Shown: one piece after another, positions 7,029 to 16,242 of the stretch
How the letters are laid out: each line of letters begins with the position of its first letter
How positions within the stretch are numbered: position 1 is the first letter of the stretch
DNA from: RGDT01 sp964630925
GTDB lineage: Bacteria; Planctomycetota; Planctomycetia; Gemmatales; Gemmataceae
Reading direction: 5' to 3'
Assembly (NCBI GenBank): GCA_964630925.1
Contig: CAZVZK010000013.1
Location: 1 to 64,000, forward strand
DNA length: 64,000 nucleotides
Notes under the pieces: model-generated
Seen by the model: the letters and a program-made list of their open reading frames with translations, nothing else
What the model was told of the DNA's origin: nothing
Database searches by the model: none
Translations under genes and position numbers: made by a program

Positions 7029-9527
7029 GTGCCACGACACGCCACCCTCTCGCTCCTCCCGCTGCTCGCCGCCCTCGGCGCCGCCCCGCCGCCGCCCGCC
7101 ATCGACTGCCACGGCGACCCTCTGCCGCCCGGCGCCGTCGCTCGCCTCGGCACCACGCGCGGCTACCACGTCGGGGCCAACCGGCTGTCGTGGTCGCCGG
7201 ACGGCAAGCTTATCGCCGCCCTCGAGCAGGGCGGATCGGTGCGGGCGTTCGACGTGCCGTCGTTCCGCGTCCGCTGGCTCGCCCCCGAGCCGGACACGGC
7301 CCCGGATAGCTTCAGCAACTCCACCCTGGCCTTCTCGCGTGACGGCAAGCAGGTCGCCGTCGCCAACTTCACCAGCGACCTCGTCCGCGTCCTCGACGCC
7401 GACACCGGCAGGGAGCTGGCCCGCGTCCGCACCGGCAACCGCCCCTGGTCGGTCAGCTTCGGGTCCGACGGCACGCTCGCCTATGCCGTCTACGGCAAGG
7501 GCGTGTTCCTGTGGGACTGGCACAGGAAGGCGGAGCCGCGCCTGCTGTACTCACGCAAGGACGTGCGCCAGGCCGCGTTCAGCCCGGACGGCAAGACGGT
7601 GGTGAGCCGGACGGCGAGCGAGGGCGGGCAGCTCGTCGTCGATTGCACGGTGCATGATCTCACGGGCAAGGAGCTGTCGAAGCACGTCCTGCCGGCGGTC
7701 GAATGGCACGCCACGCTGTCACCGGACGGGCGATTCGTCGTGGGGCCGCTCAAGGGCGGCAAGTCGTTCCTGCTGATCGACCCGGCGACGGGGAAGACGC
7801 TGCACAAGGTCGGGGCCGACCTCGATTACTACTCGTACCCGTCGTTCTCGGCCGACGGCTCGTCGCTGACCGCGGGCGACGAGGCCGGCAGGGCGCGGGT
7901 GTGGGACACCAGGACCGGCAAGCTGTCGCGCTCCTACGACCTGGGCGTCGGCGGGCTGACCAACGCGGCGTTGAACGCGAACGGGACTCGTCTGGCCGTC
8001 TGCGTGCGTGCCGACTCGCGCGTCCACGCCTACCAGCTCTCGGTGGTGAAGGCGCGGCCCCTGCTGCCGGAGCTGCCCGGCCACGGGCGCGGGCCGGTGC
8101 GGGCGGCGTTCACGCCGGACGGCAGGGAGGTGGTGACGGTGCAGCAGGGGCAGCAGCGCTACCCGATCCGCGACTGGGAGAAGTGGTCCGTCCGCCGCTG
8201 GGACGTGGCCACGGGCAAGGAGCTGGCGGCGTTCGAGCACGACCTCAAGGGCGCGGTCTTCGAGACGGCGGTGTCCCCGGACACGCGGCTGGCCGTGGCG
8301 ATGACCGACCTGGGGCGCTTCCACGTCTTCGACACGGGCACGGGCAAGCAGATCGCCGACTGGATGGGGCCGACGCGGAAGATCCCGCCGGCGACGGAGC
8401 GGGGCCGGGGTGGGGCCGGCGAGGCGCGGTCCGTCGTCTTCGTGACGCCGACGCTGATCGCCGCCCACGCGGGCAAGGGGCTGCTGCTGTGGGACGCCCG
8501 CACGGGGAAGGAGTTGCCGGCCATCGAGGGGTGGGAAAGGGCGCCGGGCCTGAAACTGCCGGAGGTGACGCCCTATCAGCCCCACGTCGCATCGGGGACG
8601 GGGCGCGACGTGTGGCTCGTCGGCGGGCAGACCTCGAAGGGGGCACGGGCCGTGCTGGTCGATCCCGCCAACCCGTGGAGCCGGCGGGCCCTCCCCGCCC
8701 AGGACTGGATGCCCTGGCTGATGACGCGGAGCGCCGACGGGCGGATGATCGTTGCGGTGACCCGCCACGAGGGCGAGTACGGCGTGCGGGTCATTGAGAC
8801 GGACACGGGCAAGGACCGCATGAACATCCCGGCGGGGAAGCTGTGGGTGAACGCCGTGGCGCTCTGCCCGCGCGGGCGTCTGCTGGCCTTCGGCGGCGAC
8901 AGGAAGGCCGGGGTGAGCGTGTGGGACCTGGACGCGGGCCGGCTCGTGCGGACGTTCACGGGGCTCGGGGCGTCCTTCGACCGGCTCGTCTTCTCGCCGG
9001 ACGGCACACGGCTCGTGTCGTCGGGCTGGGAGAACGCCCCCCTGGTGTGGGATGTGACGGCGTACCAGACATCCAACACGCCGCCCGCCGAGGATCTCGA
9101 CAAGGCATGGGCCGCCCTTGTTGGGGAGGACGCGGCGGCCGCCTGGGTCGGCATCCGCACGCTGGCCGCATCGCCGAAGAGTGTGCCGTTCATCCGCGCG
9201 CGGTTGAAAGGGCTGACGATGCCGGGCGTGTGGCGCGTGAAGACGCTGGCGGCGGCGCTGGAGGCCGGCCCGCGGGACGCCTGGCAGGCGCTGGAGGAGC
9301 TGGACCGGCACGGCCACGACGCGGTGCCGGCGCTGCGGGCGGCGGTGGCGGAGCGGCCGGATCTGGCGTCGGCGGCGCAATGGCTGACCCGGCTGAAGAC
9401 GGCGCGCGTGGCCGACGGCACGTCGGCGCTGGTGGCGCGGCGAGCCTGCGAGGCGCTGGAGCGGCTCGGCACACCGGAGGCGCTGGCGCTGGCGGCGGAG
9501 ACGGCCCGCAAGTGGGGTGAGCGATGA
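7029..9527 (+). CDS. Secreted WD40 repeat protein
   Basis: An 832-residue protein with a signal peptide (MPRHATLSLLPLLAALGAAP), then about eleven WD40-like blades between residues 45 and 690, recognisable by repeated SPDG..., F/LSADG, WDxxTGK units. The C-terminal 140 residues are alpha-helical and HEAT-like (WVGIRTLAASPKSVPFIRARL, ALEELDRHGHDAVPALRAAV), a common tail in planctomycete WD40 proteins. The start is GTG at 7029, with AAGGAG 9 bases upstream. It is expected outside the cytoplasmic membrane as a protein-interaction scaffold; the partner is unknown. It overlaps the following dehydrogenase gene by 4 bp (ATGA), so the two are co-translated. Confidence 0.88.
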   Translation: MPRHATLSLLPLLAALGAAPPPPAIDCHGDPLPPGAVARLGTTRGYHVGANRLSWSPDGKLIAALEQGGSVRAFDVPSFRVRWLAPEPDTAPDSFSNSTLAFSRDGKQVAVANFTSDLVRVLDADTGRELARVRTGNRPWSVSFGSDGTLAYAVYGKGVFLWDWHRKAEPRLLYSRKDVRQAAFSPDGKTVVSRTASEGGQLVVDCTVHDLTGKELSKHVLPAVEWHATLSPDGRFVVGPLKGGKSFLLIDPATGKTLHKVGADLDYYSYPSFSADGSSLTAGDEAGRARVWDTRTGKLSRSYDLGVGGLTNAALNANGTRLAVCVRADSRVHAYQLSVVKARPLLPELPGHGRGPVRAAFTPDGREVVTVQQGQQRYPIRDWEKWSVRRWDVATGKELAAFEHDLKGAVFETAVSPDTRLAVAMTDLGRFHVFDTGTGKQIADWMGPTRKIPPATERGRGGAGEARSVVFVTPTLIAAHAGKGLLLWDARTGKELPAIEGWERAPGLKLPEVTPYQPHVASGTGRDVWLVGGQTSKGARAVLVDPANPWSRRALPAQDWMPWLMTRSADGRMIVAVTRHEGEYGVRVIETDTGKDRMNIPAGKLWVNAVALCPRGRLLAFGGDRKAGVSVWDLDAGRLVRTFTGLGASFDRLVFSPDGTRLVSSGWENAPLVWDVTAYQTSNTPPAEDLDKAWAALVGEDAAAAWVGIRTLAASPKSVPFIRARLKGLTMPGVWRVKTLAAALEAGPRDAWQALEELDRHGHDAVPALRAAVAERPDLASAAQWLTRLKTARVADGTSALVARRACEALERLGTPEALALAAETARKWGER

Positions 9528-10261
9528 AGGGCCGCGTGGCACTGGTGACGGGGGCGGGCGTCGGCATCGGGCAGGCGTGCGCCGTGGCGCTGGCGCGTGC
9601 CGGGGCGAGCGTGGCCGTCCACTACAACCTGAGCGACACGGGGGCGAACGAGACGTTGTCGGCCCTGGGTGGCGAGGGCCTGCTGGTGCAGGCCGACCTG
9701 ACGGACGAGGCCCAGGCGAACGCCGCCGTCGATCAGGTGGTGAAGCGGCTGGGTCGGCTGAACATCCTGGTGAACAACGCCGGGTCGCCGCTGGAGCGTT
9801 CGGCGCTCGAGGACTGCCCGGCCTCGCTGTGGCGGGCGGCGTTCGCGGTGAACGTCGATTCGGCGTTCTTCGTGACGCGCCGGGCCATCCCGCACCTGAA
9901 GGCGTCGGGGAGCGGGGCCGTGGTGAACGTGCTGTCGCTGTCGGTGCAGACGGGGGGCGCCGGCGGGGCGGGGCCGTACGCGGCGGCCAAGGGGGCGTTG
10001 GAGGTGATGACGCGGACGCTGGCGCGCGAGCTGGCCCCGTTCGTGCGTGTCAACGCCGTGATGCCGGGCGTGATCGAGACGCGGCACCACGAAGTGTTCA
10101 GCACGCCGGAGCGGATGGCGGAATACCGCAAGCAGACGCCGCTGGGCCGTAACGGCACGGCGGACGAGGTCGGCGCCGCCGTGTCGTTCCTGGCGTCGGA
10201 CGCGGCGAGCTTCATCACGGGGGCGATCCTGGACGTGAACGGCGGGCGGTTCATGAGGTGA
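9524..10261 (+). CDS. Short-chain dehydrogenase/reductase (SDR, FabG-like)
   Basis: A 245-residue classical SDR with a cytoplasmic NAD(P)-binding Rossmann fold. VTGAGVGIG is the nucleotide-binding TGxxxGxG motif (residues 8-16), NNAG the structural motif (about residue 86), and the catalytic residues are Ser (LSLSVQ) and YAAAK. The C-terminal SDAASFITGAILDVNGG is typical of the family. The substrate is unknown; FabG-like 3-oxoacyl-ACP reductases and sugar or alcohol dehydrogenases share these features. The ATGA overlap links it to the preceding WD40 gene, an odd pairing of a cytoplasmic enzyme with an exported scaffold. Confidence 0.9.
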   Translation: MKGRVALVTGAGVGIGQACAVALARAGASVAVHYNLSDTGANETLSALGGEGLLVQADLTDEAQANAAVDQVVKRLGRLNILVNNAGSPLERSALEDCPASLWRAAFAVNVDSAFFVTRRAIPHLKASGSGAVVNVLSLSVQTGGAGGAGPYAAAKGALEVMTRTLARELAPFVRVNAVMPGVIETRHHEVFSTPERMAEYRKQTPLGRNGTADEVGAAVSFLASDAASFITGAILDVNGGRFMR

Positions 10262-10297
10262 GCCTCGGCGCCACTCGCCGGGCAGGACGATTCCTTT

Positions 10298-10500
10298 CAG
10301 CCCCCCACACACCTGGAAATGCAATTCCGCGGGAGTAATTGTCGGCGTACTCGATTCAACCGCCCGTTCGCCCATCGCGGACGGAGGGCGTCGGGTGGCG
10401 CCTCCGGGGTCATGGAGCGTCGAGGCACATGCCCACTCCCCGCGGTCACTTGCCCACTTCTCCCACGAGTGGCCACGCGCCGGCCGTGACCCCCGTCCAC
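10298..10500 (+). repeat. Intergenic repeat family, copy A (gap 10262-10613)
   Basis: The 352-bp gap before the sigma factor holds no plausible gene. It contains CAGCCCCCCACACACC followed by GGAAATGCAATTCC, and then a run of GTCAC, CCCACT and GAGTGGCCA units. The same blocks recur in reverse orientation at 35540-35750 and in the same orientation at 50130-50310. The end of the gap (CACCTCTGTCC, ATTCTCACCCCCGGCTG) matches 35790-35820, upstream of a DUF1501 gene. The family type is unknown. Confidence 0.55.
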
Positions 10501-10613
10501 CTCTGTCCAATTCTCACCCCCGGCTGATCGGTCAGCAAAAAACTTCCCCGGAATGTGGAGAAAGCCGTCCCCCACCGCGTATCACTCTCCGCAACGAAGG
10601 AGAAACCGCGGCC

Positions 10614-11192
10614 ATGACTGACAGGCAGGCGCCGGAGACCTCGCTCTCCTTGCTGGCCGACATCTGCCGGGAGCGTCCCGCCCCCGACACGTGGGCGCGC
10701 TTCGTCGGCCTGTACGGCCCCGCCGTCGCCGGGTGGTGCCGCCGCCGCGGGCTCAACGAGACCGATGCCGAGGAGGTCGCCCAGGCCGTCTTCTGCCTCC
10801 TCGTCCAGCGCCTCCCGGCCTTCCAGTACGACCCCGCCCGCGGACGGTTCCGGTCCTGGCTCCGCACCCTGACCCTCCGCGAGGTCTGCTCCTTCCTCCG
10901 CGCCGAGGCCCGGCACCGGCTCGCCCCCATCCTCGATTCGCTGCCCGCCGCCGACGGCGGGCTGCTTCAGGGACTGATTGAACGCGACCTCCTCAACACG
11001 GCCTTCGAGCACGTCAAGGCCAACTGCGACCCCGTCGCCTGGAAGGCCTTCGCCGCCACCAAGCTCCACGACAGGCCGCCTGCCGACGTGGCCGCCTCGC
11101 TGCGCATCCCCGTGGCGGAGGTGTACCGGGCCGCCTACCGCATCAAGCTCCTCGTCGCCGCCGAGATCAAACGCCTGGAGAATACGCCATGA
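10614..11192 (+). CDS. ECF-type RNA polymerase sigma factor
   Basis: A 192-residue sigma-70 family protein with a region 2 (TDAEEVAQAVFCLLVQRLPAFQ, then FRSWLRTLTLREVCSFLR) and a region 4-like helix-turn-helix (RPPADVAASLRIPVAEVYRAAYRIK). It should direct RNA polymerase to a dedicated promoter set. The ATG at 10614 is preceded by AAGGAG about 11 bases upstream; the frame is open further upstream, but that part is repeat DNA. Its last codons overlap the kinase start (ATGA), the arrangement of the planctomycete ECF groups paired with Ser/Thr kinases. The kinase carries a possible anti-sigma zinc finger, so it is the likely regulator. Confidence 0.9.
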   Translation: MTDRQAPETSLSLLADICRERPAPDTWARFVGLYGPAVAGWCRRRGLNETDAEEVAQAVFCLLVQRLPAFQYDPARGRFRSWLRTLTLREVCSFLRAEARHRLAPILDSLPAADGGLLQGLIERDLLNTAFEHVKANCDPVAWKAFAATKLHDRPPADVAASLRIPVAEVYRAAYRIKLLVAAEIKRLENTP

Positions 11193-14100
11193 ACGCCAAG
11201 GCCCCCCGCGCCGGCTGCCTGTCGCGCGGCGACATCGTCGCCCTTCTCGACGGCAGCCTGCCCTCCATCGCCCACGCCTCCGCCCATCTCGGCGAGTGCC
11301 GCGACTGCCAGGCCGCCGTCGATGAGGTCAGCCGCGTGCCGGACATCGACCGGCGGCTGGCCGACTGGTCGCAGGGCGAACGCCACCGGTTCGCCCCCCG
11401 CCCCGGCTTCGTGCCCGTCGATCTCGGCACCCCCGTGCCCCCCGACCTCACAGGGCCGCCCGCCACGGCCTGCTACGACTCCGCCCCGCCGACGGGGTTC
11501 GAGACCGTCGTCCCCGCCGGCCTGCCCGCCGGCCCCGCCACACGCACGTTGGGCAAGTACCGTTTGTTGCGCCTGCTGGGCGAGGGCGGCATGGGCCGCG
11601 TCTGGGAGGCCGAGGACACCGAGCTGCATCGCCGCGTCGCCCTCAAGGAGGTCCGCCCCGAGTTCGGTGACAGCCCCGCCATCCATGACCGCTTTCTCCG
11701 TGAGGCCCGTATGCTCGCCGGCATCAGCCACGATCACGTCGTCGTCATCTACGATGCGGGCAGGGCCGAGGACGAGCTGTTCATCGTCATGGAGCTGCTC
11801 GACGGCGAGCCGCTCGACCGATTCCTCACTCGTGTCGGGCCGCTGCCGATCGTGGAGGCCGTCCGCATCGCCCGCGAGGCGGCCCTGGGGCTGGCCCAGC
11901 TGCACGCCCGCGGCCTGGTCCACCGCGACGTGAAGCCGGGGAACCTGTTCCTGCAAGGGCCGGGCGGGCGCGTCAAGCTCCTTGATCTGGGGCTGGCCCG
12001 CCCGGCGGAGGCGGAGCCGGGCTTCACGCGCTCCGGCGCGGTGGTGGGGACGCCGAACTACATGTCGCCGGAGCAGGCGGCGGGCAAGCCCGTGGACGCC
12101 CGCACCGACCTGTTCAGCCTGGGGTGCGTCCTGCATCATGCGTTGACCGGCAAGACCCCGTTCAAGGGCGAGACGCCGATGGTGGTGATGTCCTCGGTGC
12201 TGCGCGACGACCCGGTGCCGGTGTCGGGCCTGCGGCCCGACACGCCGCCCGCCCTGGCCGACCTCGTCCGCCGCCTGCTTTCGAAGGACCCGAAGGGGCG
12301 GCCCGCCACCGCCGCCGAGGTGGCGGAGGAGCTGGCACGCATCAAGCCGCGGCGTCCGCGTTCGTGGGTGACGACGGCACTCGCGGCGGCGGCGCTCCTG
12401 CTGGGGCTGGCCCTGAGCGCCCTGGTGGTCATCAAGATCACGCACAAGGATGGGAAGCAGACGACACTCAAGGTGCCGCCCGGTACCGAGGTGGAGGTCG
12501 ATAAGAACGGCGAGATCAAGGTGAAGCTGCCCGACGGCGGCAAGGAGCAGGCGAAGGACGGCAAGGAAGGGAAGGAGCCGGTGAAGAAGGGCGATCCTCC
12601 CACGCCGCCCGCCGCGCGCCCGTCGGCCATCCTCGGTGACCCCGCCGACAAGTCGCGAGGGCGCGTCAACAGCCTGGCGTTCTCCCCGGACGGGTCGCGG
12701 CTGCTGGCGGGCACCAACGACGGACACGTCCGGTGGTGGGACGTGGCGGCGCGGAAGGAGGCGTGGTCTCGCCAGGCACTGGACCTGGGCCACGAGACGT
12801 TCGTGGTCGCGGCACTGTCGCCCGACGGCAAGCGGGTATTCAGCGCCGGCACGCACATGCGCCTGAAGCTGTGGGAGGTGGGCGGCGAGGCGCCGGCCGC
12901 CGTGATGGGCCTCGAGCCCGCTCGGGAGTACGTCCTGTGCCCCCCCGCCTTCCTACCCGACGGCAAACACGTCCTGGCCGCCCATCGGGATTACCACGAG
13001 GGTCCGAGTACCGTGCGTCTCTGGGACCTGGAGGGCAAGCGTGAGGTGCGTACGTTCAAGGTGCCCAGGTACGTCCGCACGGTGTCCATCGAGCCGAACG
13101 GCAAGCGGTTCGTGACGGCGGGCGACGACGGCGTCTTCAGGCTCTGGGACGTTGTGTCGGGCAAGTTGCTGGCCCGCACCCCAGACAAGGGGGAGGAAAA
13201 GGTCAACCTGGCTGCGTGGTCTCCGGCCGGCCCGTTCGTCCTGGCCGGTGCGTACACATTCGCCGGCCCGCCCGGCCCGAAGAGGGCCCACAACGGGGCG
13301 ATCATGATCTGGGAGCTGGTCGGCGATGAGCCGAAGTTGCGGGCGTCCTACGCCCTGCCGGGCACCTTCCCCACCCGCGCGGCCTGGTCGCGCGACGGCG
13401 GCCGGCTGGCCTACTCCACCGCCGACGGGCGGCTCCTCGTGCGGGCCTTCCCCTCCGGCGATCTGCTGGGTGAATGGAGTGTGCCCGATGTGGGCGCGCT
13501 GGCATTCTCCCCGAGCGGGGGCCTCGCCGTCGGCACAGGGGCGGCCATCGCCCTCCTCGATTTGCCCCCCGCGATCTCGACTTCGGGGCGGCGCGATTGG
13601 CAGCCCAAGGAGCACATCGCCACGCTGGGCAAGGTGGACGAATCGGGCAAATCGGCGGTGGCCAGCCTCTCCTACACCGCGGACGGCGGGCGACTGCTCG
13701 CGGGCGGCAATGATGGCTACGCCCGCCTGTGGGAGCCGTCCACGGGCAAGCTCCTGTCCACCATCGAGGCCCGGCGTGGCAGCCCCGCCCAGGCGGCGAT
13801 CTCGCCTGACGGGAGGCTCGCGGTGCTGGCCGGGCACCACATGCAGGTGCGCGTCTGGGACGTGAAGGCCGACAAGGAGGTCACATCGTTCGGGCGTGGC
13901 GCCGCCCTGGAGGTCGTCTTCTCCAAACCGGTGTTCCTGCCCGGCGGCAAGGGGGTGTTCCTGGCCCACCGCGTCGCCCACGGCAAGGGGACGACGGTAA
14001 CGCTCTACGACACCGGGAAGTTCGCCGCGGTGGCCTCGTTCGCCCATGAGCGTTACGTCACCGACCTCGCCGTCTCGCCCGACGGCAAGCGCCTCGCCAC

Positions 14101-15553
14101 CGTGGCGGAGGACGGCAGGATCCGCCTGTGGGACGTCGCCTCGGGCAAGAAGACGACGGAGTCTTTCCTGCCGGGCAATGCCACATGCATCGCCTGGTCC
14201 CCGGCCGGGCCCCGCATCCTGATGGGCATCGCCGCCCGCGGCGCGGACAGGGCCACCATCCAGGAATGGGACGCCGACGCCGACGCGGGGATCATCCGCC
14301 GCGCCCAGTCGGACGCACAGCCGACGGCGTTGGCCTGGGCGCCCGACGGCAAGGGTTTCGCGTTCGCCGACCAGTCGGGGCGGGTGTCGGTCCACGGGAT
14401 GCCCGGCGGGGAGATGTATTGGGATCTGCCGAAGCCGGCCCTTTCACTGGCCTTCGCCCCCGACGGCAAGTCCTTGGCGGTGGGCACGTCCGTCGGGACG
14501 GTGTTGCTGCTGCGTCTGCCCCCCGCCATCCCCGTGGCGGAGCGGCGCGAGTGGCAGCCGAAGGAGCTTCTCGCTATCCTGGGGACGCACACGAAGGAGC
14601 GCGACGAAACCCAGGTGGAAAGCCTCGCCTTCACGAAGGACGGCTCGCGCCTTCTGTCCGGGGGGCGCGACGGGTACGCCCGCCTGTGGGACGTGGCCAC
14701 GGGCAAGGGGCTGGCGGCTTATCTGAACCAGACCGGTGCCGGGGTGCGGGCGGCCGTCTCCCCCGACGCCCGGTTCCTGGTGCTGGCCGGCCAGCGGGTG
14801 CGCGTCCGCGACCTGGAGGCCGACAAGGAGCTGGGCACGTTCGGGCCTGGCGACGACACCGCGCTCGTGCTGGGCGATCCGCTATTCCTGCCGGACGGGA
14901 AGGGGTTCTTCCTCGCGCACCGGGACGGGCACAAGATGGGGACGACGGTGAGGCTGTACGACGCGGCGACGCGCGAGGAGCGGGCCAGGTTCCCACACCC
15001 CAAGGCCGCCGACGACGAGAGCGTGCCCAACCGCTACGTCAGCGGGATGGCCGTCTCGCCGGACGGCAAGCGCCTCTTCACGGCCGCGGAGGATGGCGGC
15101 GTCCGGCTGTGGGACGTGACGTCGGGCAAGAAGCTCGATGAGGTAACGCTCCCTGCCGCCAACGGCGCCTCCGTCGTGCGCTGGTCGCCGGACGGCGGCC
15201 GCCTGCTGGTGGGCATCTACGCCCGGACGGGCCACCCCGACACGAAGGCCGGCAAGGCCCGCAACGCCATCCAGGCGTGGGAGATCAAGGGCGACAAGCT
15301 GAAACTCGCCGACGACCACCCCGACCTCGCCGGCCATCCGGTGGCCCTGGCGCTCTCCGCCGACGGCAAGACGGCCGCGTTCGCGGACGACACCGGCCGG
15401 GTCGGCGTCCGGACGCTCCCGTCCTGGGGGAAGGTCGCCGACTGGACGATGCCGGGCGTGGTGTCGTCGCTGGCCCTCACCACGGACGGCCGGACACTGG
15501 CCATCGGCACCCGCTGGGGGGCGGTCTACCTGGTGCGTGTGCCGGGCCGGTGA
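11189..15553 (+). CDS. Receptor Ser/Thr kinase with anti-sigma-like zinc finger and three WD40 modules
   Basis: A 1454-residue single-pass membrane protein. Residues 30-50 have HLGECRDC, matching the HxxxCxxC core of zinc-binding anti-sigma domains. The Hanks-type kinase domain starts at residue 121 (GKYRLLRLLGEGGMG), with Lys153, catalytic Asp247 in HRDVKPGN, and Asp266 in a DLG version of the DFG motif. A transmembrane helix spans about 392-417, followed by a Lys/Glu-rich linker. The extracytoplasmic part consists of three tandem copies of a WD40 module of about 315 residues starting near 479, 792 and 1110; copies 2 and 3 open with PPAI and share WQPKE, and all contain a DGYARLW or DGHVRWW blade. 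It overlaps the sigma gene, suggesting membrane control of that sigma factor. Confidence 0.92.
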   Translation: MNAKAPRAGCLSRGDIVALLDGSLPSIAHASAHLGECRDCQAAVDEVSRVPDIDRRLADWSQGERHRFAPRPGFVPVDLGTPVPPDLTGPPATACYDSAPPTGFETVVPAGLPAGPATRTLGKYRLLRLLGEGGMGRVWEAEDTELHRRVALKEVRPEFGDSPAIHDRFLREARMLAGISHDHVVVIYDAGRAEDELFIVMELLDGEPLDRFLTRVGPLPIVEAVRIAREAALGLAQLHARGLVHRDVKPGNLFLQGPGGRVKLLDLGLARPAEAEPGFTRSGAVVGTPNYMSPEQAAGKPVDARTDLFSLGCVLHHALTGKTPFKGETPMVVMSSVLRDDPVPVSGLRPDTPPALADLVRRLLSKDPKGRPATAAEVAEELARIKPRRPRSWVTTALAAAALLLGLALSALVVIKITHKDGKQTTLKVPPGTEVEVDKNGEIKVKLPDGGKEQAKDGKEGKEPVKKGDPPTPPAARPSAILGDPADKSRGRVNSLAFSPDGSRLLAGTNDGHVRWWDVAARKEAWSRQALDLGHETFVVAALSPDGKRVFSAGTHMRLKLWEVGGEAPAAVMGLEPAREYVLCPPAFLPDGKHVLAAHRDYHEGPSTVRLWDLEGKREVRTFKVPRYVRTVSIEPNGKRFVTAGDDGVFRLWDVVSGKLLARTPDKGEEKVNLAAWSPAGPFVLAGAYTFAGPPGPKRAHNGAIMIWELVGDEPKLRASYALPGTFPTRAAWSRDGGRLAYSTADGRLLVRAFPSGDLLGEWSVPDVGALAFSPSGGLAVGTGAAIALLDLPPAISTSGRRDWQPKEHIATLGKVDESGKSAVASLSYTADGGRLLAGGNDGYARLWEPSTGKLLSTIEARRGSPAQAAISPDGRLAVLAGHHMQVRVWDVKADKEVTSFGRGAALEVVFSKPVFLPGGKGVFLAHRVAHGKGTTVTLYDTGKFAAVASFAHERYVTDLAVSPDGKRLATVAEDGRIRLWDVASGKKTTESFLPGNATCIAWSPAGPRILMGIAARGADRATIQEWDADADAGIIRRAQSDAQPTALAWAPDGKGFAFADQSGRVSVHGMPGGEMYWDLPKPALSLAFAPDGKSLAVGTSVGTVLLLRLPPAIPVAERREWQPKELLAILGTHTKERDETQVESLAFTKDGSRLLSGGRDGYARLWDVATGKGLAAYLNQTGAGVRAAVSPDARFLVLAGQRVRVRDLEADKELGTFGPGDDTALVLGDPLFLPDGKGFFLAHRDGHKMGTTVRLYDAATREERARFPHPKAADDESVPNRYVSGMAVSPDGKRLFTAAEDGGVRLWDVTSGKKLDEVTLPAANGASVVRWSPDGGRLLVGIYARTGHPDTKAGKARNAIQAWEIKGDKLKLADDHPDLAGHPVALALSADGKTAAFADDTGRVGVRTLPSWGKVADWTMPGVVSSLALTTDGRTLAIGTRWGAVYLVRVPGR

Positions 15554-15560
15554 GGCGGGG

Positions 15561-16148
15561 TCACAGCTCGACCTGGGCGGGGGCGACGACGAGGTCATCC
15601 TGGCCCTCGGGGGGCGGGGGCAGCTTGTAGGCCTTGACACGCCAGCCGTGGTGCTTGAGGGTGCCCTTGAACGGCGGCTTGCCGGTGACGTTGCCGGTGA
15701 GCTGGATGGCGGAGGGGTCGAATCCGGCGGGGACGTCCACGGGCGACTGCTCCTCGCCGGGGAGGATGCGTTCGAAGGTGAGGTGGTCCTCGATGACCTT
15801 CCTGGCCTTCTTGTGGATGTCGCGGACGCCGGCGCCGACCTGCTCGTCGGTGTAGCCGGAGATGTCCTCGGTGAGGAAGTCGAGGAGCTGGGCGTCGCGC
15901 TGGAGGATGGCGAGGAGGCGGACGGGGGCGCTGTCGAGGCGGGGCGGCTTGGCCGGGGGCGGCGGGGGCGGGTTGAGCAGGAGGTTCACCTTCTCGCCGA
16001 ATGAGGCGTCGCCCATGACCTTGAAGAACGCGGACGTGGCGAGGCCTATCCGCGCCAGGCTGCCGCCGCCGGCGATGAACAGGATGAGGAGTTTCAGGAC
16101 GGCCATCACGGCCACCGAGATGCCTACACTCGGCCAATGAATTTCCAT
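15561..16148 (-). CDS. DUF2760 domain protein
   Basis: A 195-residue protein with an N-terminal transmembrane helix (about residues 8-28), a Pro-rich spacer (NPPPPPPAKPP) and a C-terminal globular domain that matches my recollection of DUF2760 (LLAILQRDAQLLDFLTEDI, then DDLVVAPAQVEL at the end). DUF2760 genes often neighbour Hsp70-like genes, but none is here. The function is unknown. It is convergent with the kinase gene and only 7 bp separates their ends, leaving no room for independent terminators. Confidence 0.8.
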   Translation of the reverse strand: MEIHWPSVGISVAVMAVLKLLILFIAGGGSLARIGLATSAFFKVMGDASFGEKVNLLLNPPPPPPAKPPRLDSAPVRLLAILQRDAQLLDFLTEDISGYTDEQVGAGVRDIHKKARKVIEDHLTFERILPGEEQSPVDVPAGFDPSAIQLTGNVTGKPPFKGTLKHHGWRVKAYKLPPPPEGQDDLVVAPAQVEL

Positions 16149-16242
16149 CGTCGCCTCCGTTGGGTTGACTGGGACATCTTATGGGCGGGCGGCGGGCGCG
16201 GTATGATGGGCGCCGGTGAGCCGTGGCTGTTGGAGAGCGCCT

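Noticed and set aside
16216..16242. GTG start 27 bp upstream for the 16243 gene
   Set aside because: No ribosome site upstream of it, whereas GGAGAG precedes the ATG at 16243 and the family begins at MTEAEWL.
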